DNA of 64,000 bases, taken from assembly GCF_963678635.1 (NCBI RefSeq), contig NC_087066.1:58918312-58982311 (forward strand), given 5' to 3'. Of this stretch, positions 40,459 through 49,703 are shown one piece after another; within the stretch, counting starts at the first letter, position 1, and the number at the start of each line of letters is the position of its first letter. The notes beneath the pieces are model-generated. The model saw only the letters and a list, made by a program, of their open reading frames with translations. It ran no database searches and was not told where the DNA came from. A program made the position numbers and the translations under genes. Source of the stretch: Symsagittifera roscoffensis (taxonomy: Eukaryota > Xenacoelomorpha > Acoela > Convolutidae).

Positions 40459-42150
40459 CAAATTATCCGATTCGGAAGGAGCAAGTATCCATCAATCAGG
40501 ATCAGATATGCAAATGTTCACACATCCGCAAGAGGGCGCATCGTCATGCGGAATTGACACTATCCAATCAGATCAAAGTATGCAAATTCACATCCCTCAA
40601 GTACATATCAGAAATTTATGCGGCAAAAACAACAACCAATCAAAACAAGATATGCAAATGCACAACTCACCGCGAGAGGGCGGAAAGCCATGCGGTGAAA
40701 ATTGTAACCAATCAGATTCGTCAAATTCTAATTTATTCACAACTACGCCATATCTAACCAGTTCACCACGAGAGGGCGTCGTAACAAAATCCAACCAATC
40801 AGAAGCAATGGAGTTATATTCAGCCAAAAATATACAAATTTCATTGTCCTCGACCTTAAACTTAAACATCAACAGCTCAAATAAATTCATAATCAACTCA
40901 ACAAAACAAAATTTTCAGAGGAAAATGAGTAAATTCATCCTGCCATCCATAAAACAGACGATAAACCCGATTGAGGAAAGAAATAGAGCAGAAACAAGAC
41001 AGACAGTGGAGATGATAACCGAGAGCAGGAAAAGGAAAAGGATCAATATCGTAAACAAGAACAAGATGCACTACGCCCGAATGCTGGCAAACTTCAGAAC
41101 GAACAGAATGAAAAGGACAGTGAGGGTCAACATGATAGCAGATAAAGTTGGAAAGAAGAAAGAACAAGAAGCTCCAGTGAACACAAACAAGAAATCATTC
41201 ACCACAGGCCTCCATAACATACTCGATGCGGATCTATTGAGGGAACTCACGACGGAAGGCAGCCAGTTAGGCCAACTAAGGAAACACATCTTAGCGAAGG
41301 ATAGAGAAGGATTCTTGAGATTGGGCAGCTACATGGCAAATTTCTGGGACGACGCCTCAGTAATCAACGACTGCATCATTATTGACAATAGAGTGGCAAT
41401 ACCAACTTGTCTGAGGAAAGCAGTAATGGCCCGATTGCACAGAACACACCCAGGACAAGAGGCTATGGTGGACGCGGCACAATATCTGTGGTGACCGAAA
41501 ATGCATAGGGAGATCATTGACTTATGCCAAACCTGCAGATCATGTTCAGCGTATGGTAAGAACCTTAAAACGTCTAAAACATTCAATTCGGCAGAACCCT
41601 TACCAGAATTATCAGAGGTGAACGAGGAATTACAAATAGACCTTGCTGGCCCAATGTTCGATTCTAAGGGAAAGAAACTATTCATAATAGTCGCTATTGA
41701 TCATTTTCGAATTACCCTTCCACCATGATCACCAGGAAGTCGGGGAGCGAAAAAATACTCAAATTCTTAAAAAACTACATACACCAACATACCATACCAA
41801 AGAATCTAAGTACAGATCAATATTCGGGATTCAAAATTGCGAAAGTAGCAGAATTTTTTAAATCGAAGGGAATAAATCAAATCTTTTGCCCAGTAGGAGA
41901 CCACCGAGGGTGTGGATTAGTAGAAAGATAAATTCAAACCATAAAAAGAAAACTAGGCACAATGCAATTGGACCAAAATTTTGAGGATATACAAACAGCA
42001 GTCAAGTCAATTTTGGAAAACATTCGAATATCACGTCACAGCATCCTTAAGAAGTCACCTTTCGAACTTCATTTCGGACGGAAACCGAATAAAGAATGGT
42101 CTAATGGTCTAAGAAAGGGATGGCAAGCAGAGACGTGTCACCAAAAATGA
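40343..42150 (+). pseudogene. pol: Linker and integrase fragment
   Basis: The linker is followed by an HHCC zinc region (HRTHPGQEAM ... LCQTCRSC), then the catalytic core with IDLAGP (first Asp), STDQYSGF (second Asp) and GLVER (Glu). Stops at about 41492, 41726 and 41929 and a frameshift near 41700 break it. After the core, HFGRKPNKEW marks the C-terminal side. Confidence 0.85.
40487..40800 (+). repeat. In-frame tandem repeats (72-87 bp) in the RNase H-integrase linker
   Basis: Units start with (A)ACCAATCA at about 40487, 40562, 40634, 40706 and 40793. Several share TATGCAAAT(T/G) and CG(A/C)GAGGGCG. The spacing is mostly 72-75 bp, i.e. 24-25 codons, so the frame is preserved. Confidence 0.6.
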
Positions 42151-42245
42151 AGAGGACTGGAGAAGAACCAGAGAGTATCAGAGCATTGGAAAATCTGGCA
42201 AAGGCAGCATCGGACTGGAAATTGCACAGGAGACATCTTTCACAC

Positions 42246-42445
42246 NNNNNNNNNNNNNNNNNNNNNNNNNNNNNNNNNNNNNNNNNNNNNNNNNNNNNNN
42301 NNNNNNNNNNNNNNNNNNNNNNNNNNNNNNNNNNNNNNNNNNNNNNNNNNNNNNNNNNNNNNNNNNNNNNNNNNNNNNNNNNNNNNNNNNNNNNNNNNNN
42401 NNNNNNNNNNNNNNNNNNNNNNNNNNNNNNNNNNNNNNNNNNNNN
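42246..42445. other. Assembly gap (200 N)
   Basis: Exactly 200 N bases, the usual placeholder for a gap of unknown size. Sequence to the left and right may not be contiguous. Confidence 1.
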
Positions 42446-42994
42446 GGTCACTTTTATTTGATTCACGGTGAGTTTTATCTGACAGTTTTGCTCAGTTTTT
42501 GCTCTGGCACTTTTCAGTCCAAACATAGCATAGCTTTCCGTTTTCCCCGCCCGTTTCGAGGATTTTTTTTTATTTCACAACTTTGCTCAACGGCATCGGC
42601 AAATTTGTCATTGAACTCCTTTTCGGGTCGAATTTTTTCATCAGCAGGTTCTGCTCACAATTTTAAGAGTAAGTTCAAAAACGCCTTTCCATGGATACTT
42701 CTCCTGTAGTTCCGCTCTACCCACAGATAATTGGTATTCCTGGTAATTGCGCTGCATTACAAGCAAGATATAGGAAAAAAATTTTAGCTCAAATTTACAT
42801 TTTTGCAGCGAAAGCAAGTAGGATTTTTAAAAAGCTAAAAATGCTAAAATTTTACTTAAATGATAAACAAAAAAAAACAAAATTGGAGAGATTAGACGGA
42901 AAAAATCCAAAAAGATAAGAACTCCGCCGCTCTTTTTCTTTCCCTCCATCACGTAAGTTTTTCATCTATTGAGCGAGTTTATAAAGTTAACAAG

Positions 42995-43056
42995 ACTGCT
43001 CGTATCAGGGCGAAGCCCTGGATGTTCCGACTGCCTTTTGAGGTTTCATGAGCAGT
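42995..43056. repeat. GC-rich nested stem-loop
   Basis: Outer arms ACTGCTC/GAGCAGT enclose a perfect inner hairpin CAGGGC-GAA-GCCCTG (43006-43020). It stands out from AT-rich surroundings. Confidence 0.5.
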
Positions 43057-43215
43057 AATAACAAAAAAAATTAAATATAATAAAATAAAATGATTTTTTT
43101 TCTCTAAAATTTGATAGTTTTTATGAAAATCATCTCCCCACACGCCATATAAAGTACAAAGAGATAAATTTCGCTCCTATTATTGTACCAATTATTGCAT
43201 ATAAGCTTTCTTGAA

Positions 43216-43304
43216 CCAATTTGGAACAATTTCTAAGGCGGATTAAATCCCCGCTTACGCGTTAATAGCGCGAAATATATCGCGCGTTAATTGTTCCAAA
43301 TTGG
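43216..43304. mobile_element. 89-bp hairpin/MITE-like element
   Basis: Perfect 16-bp terminal inverted repeats CCAATTTGGAACAATT, with an inner GCGCG...CGCGC stem (43268-43285). No target-site duplication is evident. Confidence 0.55.
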
Positions 43305-44452
43305 CCAAAATGGTAATCTTTAAAACCCCATAACTTAACGAAAAATGATCACAGGTGAAATACCTTTTCAAGTTTAAGCTCAGGACAACAATAGCTTTTG
43401 AATGATATAAAAAAACTTTGTCAAAAATGGCTAGTTAAAAAGTCGAAATTTGTCTGAAGAAAAAAAACCCACCCGAGCACAAATATTCCGTTACTTTCGT
43501 ATCGAAAGTCGGAACAATTATGAATATCAATTGCGTTTGGAACATGACACTTAGCCCTGTATGCGTTTTTATCCCAGTCAGATACTAGAAAAAATACGAA
43601 TAAACAAAGTTTACAAAAAAAATGCAGACAAGGTGAGAAAGAAAAAAGGCCAACAACGCGGTTTCTAGGGATATTCTCAAATTTTTTCCAGTAAAACGAG
43701 CAAAAAAATGGCAAAATACAATTTTTTTTGTAACTTTAAAATTGAAGAAAAATATTAACGGGATGAATTTAAGTGTAAGTTTGGAAAAAAAGCTTGCTTC
43801 GAGTTGATTATTCCTCTCCTTACACAGATGTTTTTGAGAAGAAATGAGCATAAAACGAAATAATTTGAAAATATTTGAAAAATGGTTGAACCTTGTGTTG
43901 AAAATGTTAGAACACGTATTCCTGAATAGCTAGAAAAAAGCAAGAAGTACACTTCTGATCCTTTTGCAGTTATTTTAGTGAAACGTTTTGTCATCTTCAT
44001 TGTTTTATTAATCCTAAAATTTCTTTTCTTTATTACTGAACATCAACTTTTCACCAAAAATTCCGCTTTACGCACAGATATATTCACGTAATGGCGCTGC
44101 ACCTATTTGATTTTTCATGACTAATTTTTCTTATTATATCTGTAGACGTACAACGAAAACCAGGAACATCCTTCATAGTAAATCTTCAAAATTTGGGTCA
44201 TTTTAGCTCAAATTCCGAACTTTCCACCAAAAGAATGCACAATTTGAATCTATTTTTTTTTGTCAAAGTCTTTTTAAACTAGTGATAGCAAATATTTTAC
44301 TTTCAAATTTTACTTTCAAAAATTTTTTAAAGTTTTGCGATGTTGCAAGAAAACAAAATAATTATGATTGAGAAAAAAGTGCAAAAAGTACGTGGATACT
44401 ATGGAAGTAAAACAAATAGGAAGAAACAAACGTAAAAAACTGAAAAACTAAG

Positions 44453-45003
44453 AACAACAGGATGTTTCAGATGGATGTAATCAGTAATACACCATTTAGT
44501 TTCACGATGAATTGTATTTGGCCAAAAAACGAACAGGACAAGAATTGCAGTTATTCTTATATATATTAAATGACCCTGTGTAGCTCCTCATTTTGAACAA
44601 ACTGAGTTGACCCGTTTTAAGGGTGGAACTTTGGCTCGAAATCGTGCAATAAAAATTTCACTATAAGAAAACAAGTAAATTTTTGAGCCATTTTTGTCTG
44701 ATCGTTTTTTTGGCCAAATACTACTGATTTTGAGAATTACTAGTTCAACAAAATTTTTTTGGTTCATTTTATCCGATTGTTTTAATTCAGCACTATAGTA
44801 GCTTTTTCAGTACAAAATTCCGTGAAAACCCGATAAACCACAGAAAACGTGTGAAAAAGTTGTTGAATTAAATCTTCGACGCTTTGGCACAAAATGGCTA
44901 TAATTAGGACAGGTTTTTCGGAGAAAGGTTTTTTCGTAGGGTGATTGATCGTTATAGTAAATGGTGTATTACTTATTACATTTATCTGAAACATCCTGTT
45001 GTT
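44453..45003. mobile_element. 551-bp terminal-inverted-repeat element (MITE-like)
   Basis: Terminal inverted repeats of 46 bp (44453-44498 and 44958-45003) match at 43 of 46 positions, starting AACAACAGGATGTTTCAGAT. A second inverted pair around TTTGGCCAAAAAACGA lies inside (about 44513-44537 and 44697-44722). No transposase frame and no clear target-site duplication; superfamily not assigned. Confidence 0.7.
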
Positions 45004-45883
45004 ATTTTTCTCACACCTCCAATTACTTTTTCATGTAACGAGCAAGTTTATAAGCTTCAATATGATAACCATATGTTTTTGGGTTGAGACAGTTAGTATT
45101 GTATAACGATCTTCATTATAGGAGCCTTGTGAGCACCAGCAGATTTAGATGGGGGGAGGGGGGGCAGACGCTTCCTTTCATAGACTCGACCCCTGTCGAC
45201 ATCCATTTTGGCTCACTGACCCTGAAATTTTTTTGAAGGCGCCTGTGGCTCCAATACGTAATAGCTTTGAGGGGGGAGCGCGCTACGAAAAAACGTGATT
45301 TTTTTATCAAATTGCTCCAAAACTTGCCTCAAATACACTCTTAAACGCGGCGCAAAAAATTTAGTCAAAATAGGGTCTTTATTGTGACTTGGTAGAGCTC
45401 AGAAAATCAAATTGGTCGACCTAAAAAAAACGACAAAATTTTCGAAAATTCTTTTAAAATCCCACTCCCTTCGAGAAAATCATGGATCCGCTTCTTTTCT
45501 GATCTGTAATCTCAGTTTAACAACCTGTTTATTCTCAAAACACTCCAGAATAGTTTAGACAAAACGTAAGCAAATTTTTGCAAGAAAAGACAAAAAGTTT
45601 ATCTTTTATTTTAAGAATTTAAGAAATTAGCTTGTGATTGCTGTAGTCGAAACATTACTAGCACTTTGCACAGCAATTAGTACTGACGAGATCGCTTCCG
45701 CAAGGGTAAATGTCATGTAGGTTCTTTTTCAAAATCTTGTATAAAAATTCGTGGAAAACCACTTGATTTTCGAAATATAAGCTCAAAGCAATTAAAATAT
45801 AAAGCAGGGGCGGAACTAGGATTTTCTCTAGAAAATTTCGTTGAACTTTTTTTAGGTTGACCAAATTGAATTTTTGAGCTCTT

Positions 45884-46291
45884 GAGTTAGGACCGATGTG
45901 GTTAACTCATAGAGTAATTTCGGATAGGGTACACCGTCTGCTCGTCACGCTATCTTTTTTTCGGCCGGATAGATTCGTGCAACTTCTTAGTCTAATACCG
46001 ATCCTAATCTTACTCTTATACTTTCTAGTCTCAGAGTGTTTAACTAGTCTCTGCTAGGCTCAATAGATCTAGGGTATACTGGTTTGTTGCGGCTGCTGAA
46101 GTTCTCTTGGAGAGACAACTAATTTGTAAGTTAAATTCAAATCTCTCTGGTGCTGAAATTACATGTAATTTCAGCACTTACAAATAAGTGGGTTGTTATT
46201 AGATGGATCATGATTGGTTAATATTAAACACTTTACAGAGGTAAAATATCTAATTTATCCAATCATAAAATGTAGTTTGGATCAGGTTCCA
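45884..46291 (-). repeat. Truncated 3' LTR, copy 3
   Basis: Homology to other LTRs begins at GAGTTAGGACCG (about 45884) and continues to the TGGAACC boundary at 46291. About 760 bp, including the LTR ORF, are missing. Confidence 0.85.
46150..46177. repeat. 28-bp perfect LTR palindrome (copy 3)
   Basis: The only fully perfect version, arms GTGCTGAAATTAC around an AT centre. Confidence 0.9.
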
Positions 46292-47811
46292 CCCATCCGG
46301 GTTTTACAGAGTTTTTTAGAATTATCTTTCTGCAATTCAAAGGATGGATGATGAACGTTGGTATTGGGCGAACATCGTATTCTTGTCCGGTTCTTCATGT
46401 TAGAGAAGTTCCAGGACGCTGGAGTTGGGGGCATTAATTGTTGTGTCTTCTTGTGACAACGACTGTGTTCCCAACGAAATCAATCTGATTTCAAAATGGT
46501 TTGCTATGACGGGTTTTTCTGTATTATGTAGAGAACTTGTTTTGTGTTCAACCTCGTCTGGGAATGGCGTGGAGATTGTGCGTGGAGGGGATGCCTTCTC
46601 TCTCGGATCTGTACGTATACTTGAACATCAAGGTGGTCATTGGTCTAGTTCAATGAAGTCCTTTTTTGAGAAGTCAAGTCGTACTCTAAATCCTTTGAGT
46701 TGTGATTGTGGACGGCATATCGGTTGTGGTTAGCCATTCTTGTTCGAGTGTAGTGGGGTCATTTTGTCTTTGGATGTTCGTCTTTTTTGTTGTGTGCTGA
46801 TCTATATACTGCAAGGTATAATTTACATTGTATAAAATTTTTATTAGTTCAGTTTTTTAATTATGAATTTAGTTAGTTGTTTTCAAAAAAGCATTTTGTT
46901 TTAGTTCGGTTATTTTGAAAAGTTACTCACCCTTGAGTACCTCTTATTAAAAATAGAAGTGTGGTCACAAAGCGTGGATGTAGCGCGGTGGGTTAGGGCG
47001 GCTATAGAGCATGCTCAGGACGTCCTCTCTGGTGGGTTAGGCCAGGAGTGGGAGTATGATTTCGTGCGGTTTCTTTGAGAGGTCCTGTTATGTGATACCG
47101 TTTTATGTTGGTTTTATGTTGGTCTTTCTTATGTTCCTTTGGTTGTGTCCTTTTTTCAAAATCAAATTGTTTTTGTTATGGGTTTGTCTTTCGACTTTTT
47201 TTTGTTTTATTATTTCTTTCTTAGACTTTATAATAGTCTTCAAAAGAATAAATTATCCAGTTTTAAACTGGGTTAATCCGGTTTGGGTACCGTTGGTTTT
47301 CTTTTCTTAGTCATGCTGTTATTTTATGATTTGTGGTGTTTAGTAAGCTGCGTTGGTTAGTTTGGTTTAGTATATAATTCCTTTCCAACCGGGTTAAAGG
47401 AAAGTTTGAAACTTGTTATCGTGTGTTAGAGTTGTTGAGTGTGAAAACTTGAAACTGAAATTCATTATTTAAACAATTCTTCGTGGGCGAGCTGTGCGAG
47501 TTTGGATAGAATTCTTGTGCGAGTGAATGAAAATATCAAAAGGTTAGTACTGCATTTTCATTTCATTAATTTAATACATAGAATGTCAATTTTACTGCTA
47601 GTTTTGGGGGAAATTTTAAAGTTATAAATTTTCATCATATTTAAATTTACTGCTTTATGGTGGAATAATTTATAAATTAATTTACTACATTTGGAATAAA
47701 TTTTATCAGATTATTTTGTGGAAAATATTAATGGAGTTTAGAATAATTTTAACAAGTTTTTATTTTTTATTTTTGTTTTTCTGTTTTTTGCAGATGATCG
47801 TGGTATGAAGA
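46292..47811 (-). promoter_or_regulatory. Conserved 3' non-coding region of copy 3
   Basis: Collinear with 19603-21095. Contains the palindrome pair GAGCATGCTC (47007-47016) and AGGACGTCCT (47017-47026) between GGTGGGTTAGG repeats (46987-46997, 47031-47041), and the 13-codon micro-ORF. Ends at the acceptor of the putative intron. Confidence 0.5.
47273..47314 (-). other. Conserved 13-codon micro-ORF (copy 3)
   Basis: Encodes MTKKRKPTVPKPD, with a basic start like a nuclear localisation signal. Same position and length as 20584-20625. Confidence 0.3.
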
Positions 47812-47895
47812 CTAAAAATCTAAAAGAAACATGAGTAAGGAATGGTTAGTATTAATTTAAATTTATTAGTAAAGAATATTTGAAATTATACTTAC
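47812..47895 (-). other. Putative 84-nt intron after ORF F (copy 3)
   Basis: Sense donor AACAG|GTAAGTATAA, three bases after the ORF F TAA, and acceptor TTTTTAG|TCTTCA. An alternative acceptor TTTCTTTTAG lies 8 nt earlier. Length equals that of copy 2. Confidence 0.5.
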
Positions 47896-47898
47896 CTG

Positions 47899-49578
47899 TT
47901 AATCGTCTGGGAAAAAACCGTGGGGGAAGATGTCGTGTATCATGTCTGAATTTGTTAGTAACTTTACTAGTATGCGAATGATGTTTTTAGTTTGAAGCAG
48001 TGGCCAAAGCAATTGAAGTGCTTTAATAGTTTTTAGTTCTTCGGTGCCTACTGCAAACTCATAAGGTGTGTTTTGAATGAGATTATATATTTTGTGATTG
48101 TATTTAGTATTGTGTATAAATTCTAATATAGGGATTTCTATAGGTTGGATAAATTCATGTGGGATAAGGAAGGGTCTGGATTCTTCAGCGTTAAAGGTCT
48201 TCGTGATGGGACAAATTATATACATTTGTGTTATTGGATCATAATTGCGGAGGATGCCGTGGAGGTTAGTATCTTTGATGCAATAGGTGAAATTTAGAAA
48301 AAATGGTGAAGTGCACTTCGAGTTAAGAAACTGAAAACGGTGGTGTGGTTGTCTTGATGGAGTATGTAGATCAAAATGATTTTGTATGAAGCGATAGTAT
48401 GTATATGTGTGAGTTTGTTTAGTGCGTAACATAATGTCATGTGAACAGTGCAAATCGCGTTCATGTGGTGCAAGGAAGTGAAAGGTTAGTGAAAATAAAT
48501 GAAATTTTTCTTTAAAACTTTCGTAAGCTTGCATATCAGTTAGTGCTTCAGAAATGATGTGATCATATTTTCGATCAAAAATATTGAGTGTGAATACATA
48601 TGATGTTTTGATGAAAAATTTTTCGGTTAGTTGTGGGTTAGTGAAGCGGTCGTCATCTAAAAATTGGTCTTGATTAGTTCGGATGATATTATGGTCGTAA
48701 TATTCTAGTGTAAATTCGTTAGCTCGTGGTACAGTGAATGTTTTTAGTGATTTTTTATATCCTATATAAGTAAATTGTCTAGGTGTTAGTGTTGCGGTGA
48801 GTCTATATAGCATATCTTTATTCTTCTCTATATCGCTATGAGTATTAGATAGTGGCAGGCAAAGGGGATTAGTAAAATGATAATATGTTGTCCAATGAAG
48901 TGTAGGCATTAAAACATGTTCATCTACAAAACTACGTGTGTCGTTAGTGTCGTTAGGTGTGTTTAAAGTATATTGTGGAAATGAAGGTAAGGTGATTGCT
49001 AGAAAATCTTTCGTGTTGGTGTGGTGTGGATGATTAATATATTCGCGGGCTGTTCCTGGTTTGGTCGGGAATGGATGGTTTGGGAATTTTCTTTTAAAAG
49101 TGCGATAAGCTCGGTTAGTGCTATTTGATGATTCGGTGGATGTTGATGATTGTGCTAATAATGCAGTATAGGCTGAGGAGGGTGTAGGAGTAGGTGGGTT
49201 TGAGGATTCTATTGTGGATGAGATTTGATTGATTGTGAGGGTGTTAGGGTGTATTAGCTGTTGTTGTAGGGTGATAAAATTATCAAGTTCTTGGGAGATT
49301 TGGGGAGTATCGGGAGAATTAGATGATCGGTCGGAATGAAATGGAGAATAGGTTGGGGTTACTTGTGAAGCATAAGAGGGAGTAGAAACGGACGGGAGTG
49401 GATTATTTAGTGGGATCGGTTGAAAAGGGGGCTTTGAAAAAACTGAGGAGTTGGTTTGAAAATTATTGGATGGAGATGGTTCGGATTCTGCAAATTCGTC
49501 AGGGGTTTCTATATTAGGGTTATTGAGTTGTGAAATGGAGTATAAAACTGAAATATCTGAATTAGTATCCGAATTCTT
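47899..49578 (-). CDS. ORF F, unknown accessory protein (copy 3; start codon changed)
   Basis: A frame of about 559 codons. The codon aligned with the copy 2 ATG is AAG (49576-49578); the next in-frame ATG is at 48909. The N-terminal 150 residues are S/T/P/N-rich; the rest is ordered, with RAYRTFKRKFPNHPF, a Cys/His pair in HERDLHCSHD, and a C-terminus ending HGFFPDD. No signal peptide or clear membrane segment. It lies directly downstream of the envelope tail and upstream of the intron. The loss of the ATG with the frame still open suggests either recent decay or translation that does not use that ATG. Function unknown. Confidence 0.6.
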   Translation of the reverse strand, partial: KNSDTNSDISVLYSISQLNNPNIETPDEFAESEPSPSNNFQTNSSVFSKPPFQPIPLNNPLPSVSTPSYASQVTPTYSPFHSDRSSNSPDTPQISQELDNFITLQQQLIHPNTLTINQISSTIESSNPPTPTPSSAYTALLAQSSTSTESSNSTNRAYRTFKRKFPNHPFPTKPGTAREYINHPHHTNTKDFLAITLPSFPQYTLNTPNDTNDTRSFVDEHVLMPTLHWTTYYHFTNPLCLPLSNTHSDIEKNKDMLYRLTATLTPRQFTYIGYKKSLKTFTVPRANEFTLEYYDHNIIRTNQDQFLDDDRFTNPQLTEKFFIKTSYVFTLNIFDRKYDHIISEALTDMQAYESFKEKFHLFSLTFHFLAPHERDLHCSHDIMLRTKQTHTYTYYRFIQNHFDLHTPSRQPHHRFQFLNSKCTSPFFLNFTYCIKDTNLHGILRNYDPITQMYIICPITKTFNAEESRPFLIPHEFIQPIEIPILEFIHNTKYNHKIYNLIQNTPYEFAVGTEELKTIKALQLLWPLLQTKNIIRILVKLLTNSDMIHDIFPHGFFPDD

Positions 49579-49703
49579 GCTTGATGTTATATTACTAGTT
49601 GGAAAATCGGGTGGCGGGAAAGCAAAAAGTGGGATTATTGTGATTGGAGTGTTGAGGTTGGTTGGATGGGAATTTGAGCGGTGTAGGGATCCAAGTTATC
49701 GGC

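Larger units (their letters stand above)
38990..42240 (+). mobile_element. Decayed Ty3/Gypsy pol fragment of another lineage
   Basis: Plus-strand RT, RNase H and integrase of a Ty3/Gypsy element unrelated in detail to the minus-strand family (RT signature FLDDI, KHCNFNIV and TGFYGLTDMP motifs). It is truncated at the 5' side inside RT, lacks gag and protease, and runs into the assembly gap. RT motifs of this type are, from memory, common in nematodes such as Trichinella and in other invertebrates. No LTR recognised. Confidence 0.9.
42446..45883. other. AT-rich intergenic DNA with small inverted-repeat elements
   Basis: No supported coding gene. Contains a GC-rich stem-loop (42995-43056), an 89-bp hairpin element (43216-43304) and a 551-bp terminal-inverted-repeat element (44453-45003). 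The rest, including 45004-45883, shows nothing I recognise. Confidence 0.6.

Noticed and set aside
42101-42526. Open frames spanning the run of N
   Set aside because: They exist only because N codons are not stops; the sequence is a gap.
43006-43020. Bacterial-type terminator or bacterial contamination at the GC hairpin
   Set aside because: Surroundings are AT-rich eukaryotic repeat DNA with no bacterial genes and no T run right after the stem.
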